From an uncultured Collinsella sp. (GTDB lineage Bacteria; Actinomycetota; Coriobacteriia; Coriobacteriales; Coriobacteriaceae), in contig CAMQJB010000036.1 of assembly GCA_947002045.1 (NCBI GenBank), positions 1 to 21,793 of the forward strand: DNA of 21,793 nucleotides. Direction: 5' to 3'. The position numbers and the translations under genes were made by a program. Positions 1 to 7,260 of this stretch are shown piece by piece; the stretch's first letter is position 1; each line of letters opens with the position of its first letter. The notes beneath the pieces were generated by a model, which was not told the origin of the DNA, did not search any database, and worked only from the letters and a program-made list of their open reading frames with translations.

Positions 1-53
<53 letters not shown>

Positions 54-97
54 ACGCCATTTTTCTATCAGATAACTCGCTGAAGTACGGTGACGAA

Positions 98-188
98 GGC
101 GCAAGGCCGGGAGGGGTTATCTAAGCCGACATCCCGCAGCCGCGAAGCGGCGAGGACGTCGGCGTGATAACCCCGCAGGCCTTGCGCC
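98..188. repeat. Two-tier inverted repeat downstream of uspA
   Basis: This is a 91-nt cruciform-like dyad lying 13 nt beyond the uspA stop on the minus strand. Outer arms pair GGCGCAAGGCC (98-108) with GGCCTTGCGCC (178-188) and GGGGTTATC (113-121) with GATAACCCC (166-174). A middle stem pairs GCCGAC (125-130) with GTCGGC (158-163). An inner hairpin GCCGC-GAA-GCGGC spans 139-151. There is no T-tract beside the outer stem, so it is not a classic terminator. It shares architecture, though not core sequence, with the elements after pcrA and manA. Confidence 0.8.
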
Positions 189-201
189 GGCGGGAAGGAA
201 C

Positions 202-639
202 CTATTTCACGACCAAGATGTCGCAGTCGGTGTTGCGCAGCAGGAACGTCGAAATTGAACCCAGGAGTGCATACTTGATCGAGGACAGGCCACGAGCGCC
301 GCAGAGCACCAGGTCGGGCTTGACCACGTCGAGCATCTCGTCTTTGAGCGTCTCGCGAATGCGGCCGGCGCGAATCATGACCTCGACCTCGGGAATGTCG
401 GGATTGGCCTTGGCCTCTTCGAGCTGCTTGGCGATGGAGTTCTTAAATGCCTCCTCTAGGCCGTTGACCAGATCGACCGGATAGGAACCGGCGCTCTCGA
501 GTGCCGTGGAATCGATAACGTGGCCGATAATCAGCTTGGCGCCGTTGTTCGCGGCGACCTTGATGGCGCGTGCGAGCACAAAATCCTGCTGCTCAGTACC
601 GTCGAGTGAAACAAATACCTTGGTGTAGCCCTCGTTCAT
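202..639 (-). CDS. Universal stress protein, UspA family
   Basis: This is a 145-residue single-domain Usp protein, the usual length. It has the N-terminal strand with the conserved Asp (KVFVSLDGTE, residues 7-16) and the ATP-binding signature G-2x-G-9x-G-S at residues 114-128 (GARG, then GS). This places it in the nucleotide-binding UspA/MJ0577-like class rather than the non-binding one. Such proteins are cytoplasmic, usually dimeric, and accumulate in starvation or stress; the molecular target here is unknown. The ATG at 639 is preceded by AAGGAGG at a normal distance. The gene is divergent from uppP, so 640-886 holds both promoters. Family assignment is secure; the exact physiological role is not. 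Confidence 0.93.
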   Translation of the reverse strand: MNEGYTKVFVSLDGTEQQDFVLARAIKVAANNGAKLIIGHVIDSTALESAGSYPVDLVNGLEEAFKNSIAKQLEEAKANPDIPEVEVMIRAGRIRETLKDEMLDVVKPDLVLCGARGLSSIKYALLGSISTFLLRNTDCDILVVK

Positions 640-886
640 GGTTTCCTCCTTGGTCTATCGCACGGGCGTGGGGCTCGTGCATCGGGCGGGCGCGGATGCG
701 TGGCCGCTGGACACTTTATCTTGTTGCAGTTATACCCAAGGATTTGGGTTTGACCGCTCGCAATTCTGTGAACGGGCGAGTTTTTTGGTAAGGGTGGGCG
801 CGGTCGCGGCCGAACGGTTGATAATGGGACATCGCCCGCAACCGTCCGCAGAACAATATCGGCGGGTGTCTAACGAGGGGGTCCCT
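640..886. promoter_or_regulatory. Divergent intergenic region uspA/uppP
   Basis: This 247-nt gap carries the promoters of both flanking genes, but I cannot assign convincing -35/-10 pairs. Visible structures are a short hairpin ACCCAA/TTGGGT at about 733-747, and a weak CTCGC/GCGAG dyad (757-761, 776-780) followed directly by six T, which could be a weak terminator or attenuator reading toward uppP. No coding sequence is supported here. The open frame extending upstream of uppP has no ribosome binding site and lacks family similarity. Confidence 0.4.
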
Positions 887-1861
887 TTGGATATCATTGA
901 GCTTCTAAAATCTGCCTTCATGGGCCTGGTCGAGGGCATCACCGAATGGCTGCCTGTTTCGTCGACCGGTCACATGATCTTGGTGGACGAGTTCGTCAAG
1001 ATGAACGTGAGCGAGACGTTCTGGAATATGTTCCTGGTCGTGATTCAGCTTGGCGCCATTTTGGCCGTCTGCGTCCTGTTCTTCTACGATCTCAACCCGT
1101 TTTCTCCCAGCAAGGGCAAGGAGGGCCGTCGCGACACCTGGGTGCTGTGGGGCAAGATTGTGCTCGGTTGCATTCCCGCCGCGGCGATCGGTCTGCCGCT
1201 TAACGACTGGATGGAGGAGCATTTCTATAATGCTCCCGTCGTGGCGCTGGCGCTCATTGTGTACGGCGTGCTGTTTATCGTGATCGAGAACTGGCGCGCG
1301 AACAAGCGCGACCAGGCCGCTCTTGCCGGTTCGTTTGGTTCGCGTGCCGTGGTGGCGGGCGGACGACCCGCTGGTGCGCATTTTGCCGCGCCCGCTGCGA
1401 CTGCCGCTGCAGACGATGACGATAATCTGGACTTTGGCTCCATCACTACGCTCGAGGATCTGAGCTGGAAGACCGCGCTTGGTATCGGATGCTTCCAGGT
1501 GCTCTCGCTGGTGCCGGGCACGTCGCGCTCCGGTTCTACCATCATCGGTGGCCTGCTGCTGGGCTGCACGCGTTCGGTGGCGTCTAAGTTCACGTTCTTC
1601 CTGGCCATTCCTGTCATGTTTGGCGCGAGCGCGCTCAAGCTGGTCAAGTACTTCGTTAAGGGCGGCACCTTCGGCACCAACGAGATCGCCATCCTGGGCG
1701 TGGGCTGCGTCGTCGCCTTTGTGGTGTCGCTTATCGCCATCAAGTGGCTTATGGGCTTCGTCCGCCGTCACGACTTCAAGTGCTTCGGCGTCTACCGCAT
1801 CATCCTGGGCATCGTGGTGCTTGCGTACTTCTTTGTCCTGGAGCCGATGCTCGGCCTGTAA
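887..1861 (+). CDS. uppP: Undecaprenyl-diphosphatase (UppP/BacA family)
   Basis: This integral membrane enzyme dephosphorylates undecaprenyl pyrophosphate to recycle the lipid carrier for peptidoglycan and other envelope polymers; overexpression gives bacitracin resistance in other bacteria. Both family signatures are present: EGITEWLPVSSTGH near the N-terminus (residues 16-29) with its two catalytic-site Glu, and PGTSRSGST in the second half with the essential Arg. Several hydrophobic segments follow the known topology. The frame is open far upstream, but I chose the TTG at 887: GAGGGG lies 7 nt before it and the product begins MDIIELLKSAFMGLVEGITEW, as in the family. At 324 residues it is about 50 longer than usual because of an Ala/Gly-rich, Asp-rich segment at about 140-185 between membrane segments. 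Confidence 0.93.
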   Translation: MDIIELLKSAFMGLVEGITEWLPVSSTGHMILVDEFVKMNVSETFWNMFLVVIQLGAILAVCVLFFYDLNPFSPSKGKEGRRDTWVLWGKIVLGCIPAAAIGLPLNDWMEEHFYNAPVVALALIVYGVLFIVIENWRANKRDQAALAGSFGSRAVVAGGRPAGAHFAAPAATAAADDDDNLDFGSITTLEDLSWKTALGIGCFQVLSLVPGTSRSGSTIIGGLLLGCTRSVASKFTFFLAIPVMFGASALKLVKYFVKGGTFGTNEIAILGVGCVVAFVVSLIAIKWLMGFVRRHDFKCFGVYRIILGIVVLAYFFVLEPMLGL

Positions 1862-1881
1862 CTTAGTCGACGCTGCGCGGC

Positions 1882-1970
1882 GGCCGGGGCGACAACTTGT
1901 CATTCAAAGGGGGCGGCATGACCAGAAGGTCTATGCCGCCCCTTTTCATGCCAATTTGTTCGCCCCGGCC
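1882..1970 (+). terminator. uppP terminator nested in an outer dyad
   Basis: The inner hairpin pairs GGGGCGGCAT (1910-1919) with ATGCCGCCCC (1933-1942), extended by GACC/GGTC around an AGAA loop, and is followed by TTTT, a good intrinsic terminator. It is enclosed by an outer stem, GGCCGGGGCGA (1882-1892) with TCGCCCCGGCC (1960-1970), extended by CAA/TTG past a one-base bulge. The outer stem is not needed for a terminator and gives it the same two-tier plan as the elements after uspA, pcrA and manA. Confidence 0.75.
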
Positions 1971-2193
1971 ACCGCTCGCTGCTGCTGCCATGACATCGGC
2001 GGTTTCGTGATTGTCAATTGATTGGTGCAGACTAACCTGACCCCATTGCGCCTAATCCGCTGGGGTGGGCCTGACGGTGGCGCACGGAGTCGTGGTGTGA
2101 TTTGCGTCGGTGTCCGCGCGGCTCGGTATACTGGTACGGCTCAAACTATGGCGCCGCCCGCAGGCGCGCCGTCCGTCAGATGAGGAGTCGCCC
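1971..2193 (+). promoter_or_regulatory. pcrA upstream region and probable promoter
   Basis: With the preceding terminator this makes a 332-nt gap without a gene. A TATACT -10 box at 2127-2132 is the best promoter candidate, with TTGCGT at 2102-2107 as a possible -35, although the 19-bp spacing is long. The pcrA ribosome binding site (GAGGAG) lies at 2182-2187. Nothing else recognisable was seen. Confidence 0.4.
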
Positions 2194-5094
2194 ATGACCC
2201 AGCCCTTGCCCTGGGAAAAGAACGCCACGGTATCCGTGCCGCCCGCGCCGGAACCCGTGCCGCTCGATGCATACACCGCCCCTGCAGCGCCGGAGCCCGA
2301 GCTCGTCCCGCTCGACATCTACGACGCTCCTGCGCTGGCACCCAAACCCGCCAAGCCGCTCGTCGACATCGACAGCCTGAATCCCGCCCAGCGCGAGGCG
2401 GTTCTGACCACCGAGGGCCCGTTGCTGGTGCTCGCCGGCGCCGGCTCGGGCAAGACCCGCGTCCTGACCTTCCGCATCGCACATATGCTCGGCGACCTGG
2501 GCGTTAAGCCTTGGCAGGTTCTTGCCATTACGTTTACCAACAAGGCCGCGGCCGAGATGCGCGAGCGTTTGGCGGCGCTCATTCCCAGCGGTACCCGCGG
2601 CATGTGGGTGTGCACCTTCCATGCCATGTGTGTGCGCATGCTGCGCGAGGACGCCGACCTGCTGGGCTACACCGGTCAGTTCACCATCTACGACGACGAT
2701 GACTCAAAGCGCATGGTGCGTGACATTATGCAGGCGCTCGGCATTGAGCAAAAGCAGTTCCCCATCAACATGATCCGCAGCAAGATCAGCTCGGCCAAAA
2801 ACGCCATGATCGGCCCCGAGGACATGCTCAAGAGTGCCGATAGCCCCAACGACAAAAAGGCCGCGCAGGTCTACTTGGAGCTGGAGCGCCGCCTACGCGC
2901 TGCCAATGCGATGGACTTTGATGACCTGCTCGTGCGCACGCTCGAGCTGCTGCGCACCCGCCCCGAGGTGCTCGATAAGTACCAAGAGCGCTTCCGCTAC
3001 ATTAGCGTCGACGAGTATCAGGACACCAACCACGTCCAGTACGAGATCGCCAACCTGCTGGCCGCCAAGTACCAAAACCTCATGGTCGTGGGCGACGACG
3101 ACCAGTCCATTTATAGCTGGCGTGGTGCCGACATCACCAATATCCTGGACTTTGAGAAGGACTTTAAAGACTGCAAGACCGTTAAGCTGGAGCAGAACTA
3201 CCGCTCTACTGGTCATATCCTGAGTGCCGCCAACGCCGTGGTGCGCCATAACTCGCAGCGCAAGGACAAGCGCCTGTTTACGGCCGAGGGCGATGGCGAG
3301 AAGATCCAGGCCTTCCAGGCGAGCGACGAGCGCGACGAGGGCCGCTGGATTGCCGGCGAGATCGAGAAGCTGCACTCCAAGGGCACGAGCTACGACGATA
3401 TCGCCGTGTTCTATCGTACCAACGCCCAGTCGCGTATTCTCGAAGATATGTTCCTGCGTGCGGGCGTGCCCTACAAGATCGTGGGTGGCACGCGATTCTT
3501 CGACCGCGCCGAGATCCGCGACGTCATGGCTTACCTCAAGATGATCGTGAACCCGGCCGACGAGATGAGCGTCAAGCGCGTCATCAACACACCGCGCCGC
3601 GGCATCGGTTCCACCTCGATCCAAAAGATCGAACAGCTGGCGCGCGACAACCGTTGCTCGTTCTTCCAGGCTTGTGAGATCGCGTGCGCCGAAACCGGCA
3701 TGTTTAGCGCCAAGGTGCGCAATGGCCTGTCGAGCTTTGTGTCGCTGGTGCGCGAGGGCCGTCGCATGGATGGCGAGCTCAAGGACGTCGTCGAGATGAT
3801 TGTCGACAAGACGGGCCTGCTGCAGGCATTCCGCGCCGAGGGCACCATGGAGTCCGAGAGCCGCGCCGAGAACATCCAGGAATTCCTGGGCGTTGCGGCC
3901 GAATTTGAAGAGACACACGAGGATATCGAGGGTACGCTTGAGAGCTTGGAAGAGCTGCGCGCGGCTGGCGTTGCCGATGTGCCTGCCGACGCTGAGCCCG
4001 AGCCCGTTGTGGTGAGCGCGCCTGCGCCCGAGCCGGGACCGTCCGCGCCCGCGTCCTCGTTTGAGGCGCTGGTCGGCGCGCGCGATGCCGCAGGTTCCAA
4101 TCCGCTCGATAGCCTAGCCGCCCCGGCGCTCTCGCCGCAGGATGCTCTGGCCGCCGCCATCGCGGGCAACGCATATGCCGCGTCGACGGAGATGCCGGCG
4201 GGTGCCGTGCATGCCGACGAGATCGAGCGCACCTACGGTCCGCTCACCTGTAAGGCGCTGCCGGCGCTCATGGAGTGGCTGGCCCTGCGCTCCGACTTGG
4301 ATTCCCTAGCCGGCGAGACGCATGCCATTACCATGATGACCATCCACTCCGCCAAGGGCCTGGAGTTCCCGGCGGTGTTCGTGGCCGGCATGGAGGAGGG
4401 TATCTTCCCGCACGTGCACGACTTTGGCGGCAGCGATGACCCGGGTAAGCTCGAGGAGGAGCGTCGCCTGGCCTACGTCGCCATCACGCGCGCCCGTAAG
4501 CGCCTGTTCTTGACCTATGCGGCCACGCGTCGCACCTACGGCTCGACCTCTGCCAACCCGCGTTCGCGCTTCCTCAACGAGATTCCGTTTGAGGATATCG
4601 AGTTTAGCGGTATCGGTTCTGCCGGCTTTGAAGGCACGGGCTGGGAGAAGCGCGGCGACCGTCACGGCACCTTTGGCTCGGGCATGGGCTCGGATATGTA
4701 TGGCGGCAAGGTGTTCGGCTCGCATACGCGCTCGACCGGCGGTTCCGGTTCGCGCGGCGGATCGAGCTTTGACGATTTCTTTGGCGGTAGCAGCTACGGG
4801 ACCGAACGCCATCGTGGGGTCTCGCCCGATGCCGGCCGTGTTGCCTCGACCTTTGGCGCGGGCGCGCCGCGAGCCAAAAAGCCGTCGTCCAAGGTGTCCC
4901 CGACGGTGGAGCGCAAGGTCGATCGCGCCAGCGCATCGCAGGACTTTGCCGCGGGCGATACCGTGAGCCACAAGACCTTTGGCACGGGTACCGTGATCTC
5001 GGTCGCCGGAGACATGATCGAGGTTCAATTCGAAAAGACCGGCCAGACCAAAAAGCTTATGAAAGGTTTTGCACCGATCGTCAAGCTGTCGTAA
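2194..5094 (+). CDS. pcrA: ATP-dependent 3'-5' DNA helicase, PcrA/UvrD type
   Basis: This superfamily 1A helicase unwinds DNA in nucleotide excision repair, recombination control and rolling-circle replication. All motifs are present in order: Q-type LNPAQREAV (62-70), Walker A AGAGSGKT (81-88), DEYQDT (about 273), GDDDQSIYSWRGAD, QNYRS, the TIHSAKGLEF motif V region, and RRLAYVAITRARKRL (motif VI, about 755). The C-terminus (about 918-966) is the PcrA/UvrD Tudor-like module with FGTGTV. The ATG at 2194 has GAGGAG 6 nt upstream; the open frame before it is non-family. At 966 residues it is much longer than the usual 720-780. The excess is an about 50-residue Pro/Ala leader with a repeated VPLDxY motif, an about 85-residue Pro/Ala/Glu insertion (about 590-674) before motif V, and a Gly/Ser-rich linker (about 806-892). 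Confidence 0.96.
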   Translation: MTQPLPWEKNATVSVPPAPEPVPLDAYTAPAAPEPELVPLDIYDAPALAPKPAKPLVDIDSLNPAQREAVLTTEGPLLVLAGAGSGKTRVLTFRIAHMLGDLGVKPWQVLAITFTNKAAAEMRERLAALIPSGTRGMWVCTFHAMCVRMLREDADLLGYTGQFTIYDDDDSKRMVRDIMQALGIEQKQFPINMIRSKISSAKNAMIGPEDMLKSADSPNDKKAAQVYLELERRLRAANAMDFDDLLVRTLELLRTRPEVLDKYQERFRYISVDEYQDTNHVQYEIANLLAAKYQNLMVVGDDDQSIYSWRGADITNILDFEKDFKDCKTVKLEQNYRSTGHILSAANAVVRHNSQRKDKRLFTAEGDGEKIQAFQASDERDEGRWIAGEIEKLHSKGTSYDDIAVFYRTNAQSRILEDMFLRAGVPYKIVGGTRFFDRAEIRDVMAYLKMIVNPADEMSVKRVINTPRRGIGSTSIQKIEQLARDNRCSFFQACEIACAETGMFSAKVRNGLSSFVSLVREGRRMDGELKDVVEMIVDKTGLLQAFRAEGTMESESRAENIQEFLGVAAEFEETHEDIEGTLESLEELRAAGVADVPADAEPEPVVVSAPAPEPGPSAPASSFEALVGARDAAGSNPLDSLAAPALSPQDALAAAIAGNAYAASTEMPAGAVHADEIERTYGPLTCKALPALMEWLALRSDLDSLAGETHAITMMTIHSAKGLEFPAVFVAGMEEGIFPHVHDFGGSDDPGKLEEERRLAYVAITRARKRLFLTYAATRRTYGSTSANPRSRFLNEIPFEDIEFSGIGSAGFEGTGWEKRGDRHGTFGSGMGSDMYGGKVFGSHTRSTGGSGSRGGSSFDDFFGGSSYGTERHRGVSPDAGRVASTFGAGAPRAKKPSSKVSPTVERKVDRASASQDFAAGDTVSHKTFGTGTVISVAGDMIEVQFEKTGQTKKLMKGFAPIVKLS

Positions 5095-5101
5095 TCCCGG
5101 C

Positions 5102-5231
5102 GGACCTGGTCGGGCGTATAGGGCAACATCGCCTGCTCGGGCAGTCCTGCGCAAGACGGAGGCCACATTAAGTGGCCTCCTTTGCGTGCGGAACTCGCGA
5201 CCGATGTTGCCCTATACGCCCGCCCAGGTCC
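5102..5231 (+). repeat. Two-tier inverted repeat after pcrA (copy A)
   Basis: Outer arms 5102-5131 and 5202-5231 pair at 29 of 30 positions. Inside is a separate hairpin GGAGGCCAC-ATTAA-GTGGCCTCC (5158-5180). The element starts 7 nt after the pcrA stop. Its core (about 5130-5203) is homologous to the reverse complement of the element at 7333-7457: both read GCCTGCTCGG, then CAGTCC, CGGAG, CACATTAAGTG, CTCC, GTGC, GAACTCGC. Both copies therefore lie in the sense direction of their upstream gene. The inner stem differs between copies by paired substitutions. No T-tract follows, so it is not a simple terminator. Confidence 0.88.
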
Positions 5232-5315
5232 TTGGGTAACGTTGCTGGACGAACGTCGCTTTGCTGGTTCGCTTTTTGATCTGGAGAACCGGGTGGGCTG
5301 AATACTTAGACATGG
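5232..5315. other. Unassigned spacer between copy A and terminator
   Basis: These 84 nt hold no open frame, ribosome binding site or clear dyad that I can support. They separate the post-pcrA repeat from the terminator that precedes the wHTH/nucleotidyltransferase module. Confidence 0.4.
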
Positions 5316-5362
5316 CAAGGGGCTCCCCCGTTAAAGAACGGGGGAGCCCCTTGTTGCGTTTT
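5316..5362 (+). terminator. Strong intrinsic terminator (twin of 7263-7307)
   Basis: A perfect 17-bp stem pairs 5316-5332 with 5337-5353 around an AAAG loop and is followed by TTGCGTTTT. It lies more than 200 nt beyond pcrA and about 25 nt before the promoter of the next module, so it insulates the module from readthrough. Its flanks (ATGGCA before, TTGTTGC after) and most of its stem recur at 7261-7307, with the stem centre changed on both sides, so the two are diverged copies of one element. Confidence 0.9.
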
Positions 5363-5386
5363 AAATGGTGCGCTTGGCTTTGATGA

Positions 5387-5414
5387 TTGATGATTTTATA
5401 CGATTCAGTATAAT
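5387..5414 (+). promoter_or_regulatory. Promoter of the wHTH/nucleotidyltransferase module
   Basis: A consensus -10 TATAAT lies at 5409-5414, with TTGATG at 5387-5392 as -35 and a 16-bp spacer. This is the clearest sigma70-like promoter in the window, set in AT-rich DNA just after the terminator. Its -10 overlaps the left arm of the palindrome at 5413-5444. Confidence 0.75.
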
Positions 5415-5444
5415 TTCAGTTAGATACTTAAATGTAACTGAAAT
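5413..5444. promoter_or_regulatory. Operator-like inverted repeat
   Basis: Two perfect 9-bp arms, ATTTCAGTT (5413-5421) and AACTGAAAT (5436-5444), are separated by 14 bp. An extra TTCAG half-site lies at 5404-5408, inside the promoter spacer. The palindrome overlaps the -10 box and the expected transcription start, where a repressor would act. The adjacent gene encodes a winged-helix protein, and AbiEi-type antitoxins are known to bind inverted repeats in their own promoters, so autorepression is likely. Binding itself is inferred. Confidence 0.65.
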
Positions 5445-5461
5445 GAAAACGGTGAGTGGAC

Positions 5462-6484
5462 ATGCTGCTAAATTGTCTCCCAAAAAGGCTCTTCTCTTTA
5501 GAGCTCGCCATCGACTCGGAGCCAGTTGAGATGCAGATTCCTCGCATGTATCTCGAGCGGTATTCGCTTCGCTTAGCGCGGCTCGGCATGTCTGAGCAAG
5601 GCCGTTTTATTGTTGCGGAACCAAAAGAACCGCCCAGTGTCATTTCGGCGCGAAATTTCGTCAATGCAGTGCGTAAGATAGATGCTCGCCCGGTGGCAAT
5701 TTGCTGGGATGCTATGGATTTAGGCTTTATGCGCGCGCTTTCTTCGGAGGGGATCGCATATATCCGAGATGAGCGAAATGCGTTTCTGCCGTTTATCGGA
5801 GCCGTTATTTCCGATGAGGTGCTGGGTGCTTCTCCTGCTGCTTCGCTTTCGCCCCAATCTCAACGAATCGTTCTAAATCTCATCGCGGGACGATGGGTTG
5901 ACTGCTCCGCCGGCGACCTAGCTCGTCTGTGTGGCAAAAGCGCGGCAAGCGTCAGCGGCTATCTTTCGGAAATCGCCGCTATAGCTCCTGGGTTGATTAT
6001 GCGGGACGGCAAAAAGCGTATATTGTGCGACGCCGGGCTGTCGACCGAGACGTTGCTGGATGGATTTGAGGACTATCTTCGCACACCCGTTTTAGAGCGA
6101 ATCCGGCTCAAGAAGGTTATCGAGAGAACAGAGCTACGCGCCGTTGATGCGCTGCTTTCCGGTGTGTCTGCCCTTAGCTATATGTCCGACCTTGCTCATA
6201 ATGATTCTGCCCCAACCGTTGCTCTCGAAAAGTATCAGGTAGATGCCTTAAGAGAGCACATGGGCGACAGATGGTTGGAGGCCCAGTGGTACGAACCGGC
6301 CGCTATCGAGATTGAGATCTGGTCGTATCCCGTGGACGCGCCGTCCGATGTTAGTTTTGATACGACAGGTTTGCAATGTGTCGACCCGTTCTCCTTATAC
6401 GTTGCCTGCGCAAAAGCGGATTACAAAGATGACCGTCTGCTCGATGCGGTCGAACAACTCAGGAGGACGATATGCCAAAAGTGA
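5462..6484 (+). CDS. Winged-helix regulator, putative antitoxin of the module
   Basis: A 340-residue cytoplasmic protein with no signal or membrane segment. Residues about 60-120 form an alpha/beta domain ending in FLPFIGAVI, as in regulator proteins I associate with AbiEii-like partners. Residues about 131-190 read as a winged helix-turn-helix (helix, then GDLARLCGKSAASVSGYLSEI, then a charged wing). The C-terminal third carries EIEIW and VDPFSLYVA segments. The ATG at 5462 is preferred because GGTGA lies 6 nt upstream; a GTG at 5456 is in frame. The last 13 nt overlap the next gene, suggesting translational coupling. Base composition is visibly less G/C-biased than in the neighbours, suggesting transfer. 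By analogy with AbiEi it probably represses the operon and neutralises its partner; no activity can be read directly from the sequence. Confidence 0.7.
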   Translation: MLLNCLPKRLFSLELAIDSEPVEMQIPRMYLERYSLRLARLGMSEQGRFIVAEPKEPPSVISARNFVNAVRKIDARPVAICWDAMDLGFMRALSSEGIAYIRDERNAFLPFIGAVISDEVLGASPAASLSPQSQRIVLNLIAGRWVDCSAGDLARLCGKSAASVSGYLSEIAAIAPGLIMRDGKKRILCDAGLSTETLLDGFEDYLRTPVLERIRLKKVIERTELRAVDALLSGVSALSYMSDLAHNDSAPTVALEKYQVDALREHMGDRWLEAQWYEPAAIEIEIWSYPVDAPSDVSFDTTGLQCVDPFSLYVACAKADYKDDRLLDAVEQLRRTICQK

Positions 6485-7239
6485 GGGGAATAGAGCGATT
6501 TGCCGACGCCATGAGCAGCTGCAAAGGTGGTTACGTCCTTATTGGTGGAGGGGCCTGCAGCGTTCTATTTGACAGCGAAGGTGATTCATTCAGGGCTACC
6601 GAAGATTTGGATGTCGTCGTAATTGTTGATGGGGAAGGCGTTGAATTTGCCACTGCATTGTGGGCATTTATCAAAGCAGCTGGATACGAGGTTGGAAAGG
6701 TCGGCGATGGAAAGTGCACTTACTATCGGTTCTGTTTGCCCAAAGGATCAAGGCGAGCCCTAGACTATCCCGGTCAAATCGAGTTGTTTGCCCGACATCC
6801 TGATTTTGTGCTCGAAGACGAAATGAGCGAGGTAGCTCCTCTTTCCTTTGACGGGGCGATATCGAGTCTTTCCGCCATTATTCTCGACGATGGCTACTAC
6901 GAATTTATTCGCGACAACGCAACGAACGTAGAGGGCATCACGTTGCTCGATGCGCTCCATATCATCCCCCTCAAGATGCGTGCGCACATTGATATCAACA
7001 GGAGCTATGAAGAAGGGCGTCATTGCAACGATATAGATCGGCGGAAGCATCGTTCAGATGTTGCTCGACTTGCCGGTTTGTTGTCGTCCTCAGCGCGTTT
7101 GGAGCTAACGGGGCAAATGAGGGTTGATGCGGAGGATTTTCTTACGGACTTTGCTTCGTATGTAAATCGGCAGACCAACCGTAAGGAAAGGGCGCGGCTT
7201 CAGGACACGTTATCGTTTCTCGAAAGAGTGTATTTGTAG
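6472..7239 (+). CDS. AbiEii-like nucleotidyltransferase, putative toxin
   Basis: A 255-residue protein with a DNA polymerase beta-type nucleotidyltransferase fold. It has GGG at 25-27 followed by ACSVLF, then RATEDLDVVV (41-50) supplying the two metal-binding Asp (45, 47), and a likely third carboxylate in QIELF (Glu104). Further on, LLDALHIIPLKMRAH (about 158-172) and RKHRSDVARL (191-200) match the LK...KHxxD helices of AbiEii-type enzymes. In that family (type IV toxin-antitoxin and abortive-infection systems) the enzyme transfers nucleotides to an acceptor, tRNA in some members, and arrests growth; the acceptor here is unknown. The ATG overlaps the previous gene by 13 nt and has AGGAGG 6 nt upstream. 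A terminator follows. A role as a stand-alone small-molecule nucleotidyltransferase cannot be excluded. Confidence 0.75.
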   Translation: MPKVRGIERFADAMSSCKGGYVLIGGGACSVLFDSEGDSFRATEDLDVVVIVDGEGVEFATALWAFIKAAGYEVGKVGDGKCTYYRFCLPKGSRRALDYPGQIELFARHPDFVLEDEMSEVAPLSFDGAISSLSAIILDDGYYEFIRDNATNVEGITLLDALHIIPLKMRAHIDINRSYEEGRHCNDIDRRKHRSDVARLAGLLSSSARLELTGQMRVDAEDFLTDFASYVNRQTNRKERARLQDTLSFLERVYL

Positions 7240-7260
7240 GCATCTTGATTCGTAATGTAT

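Noticed and set aside
638..886. N-terminal extension of uppP upstream of the TTG
   Set aside because: The extra 83 residues show no family similarity or ribosome binding site, and the TTG at 887 is well placed after GAGGGG.
5443..5523. Short open frame beginning at ATG 5443 ahead of the winged-helix gene
   Set aside because: Only 26 codons, overlapping the operator arm and the real gene out of frame, with no clear ribosome binding site; a translated leader is possible but unsupported.
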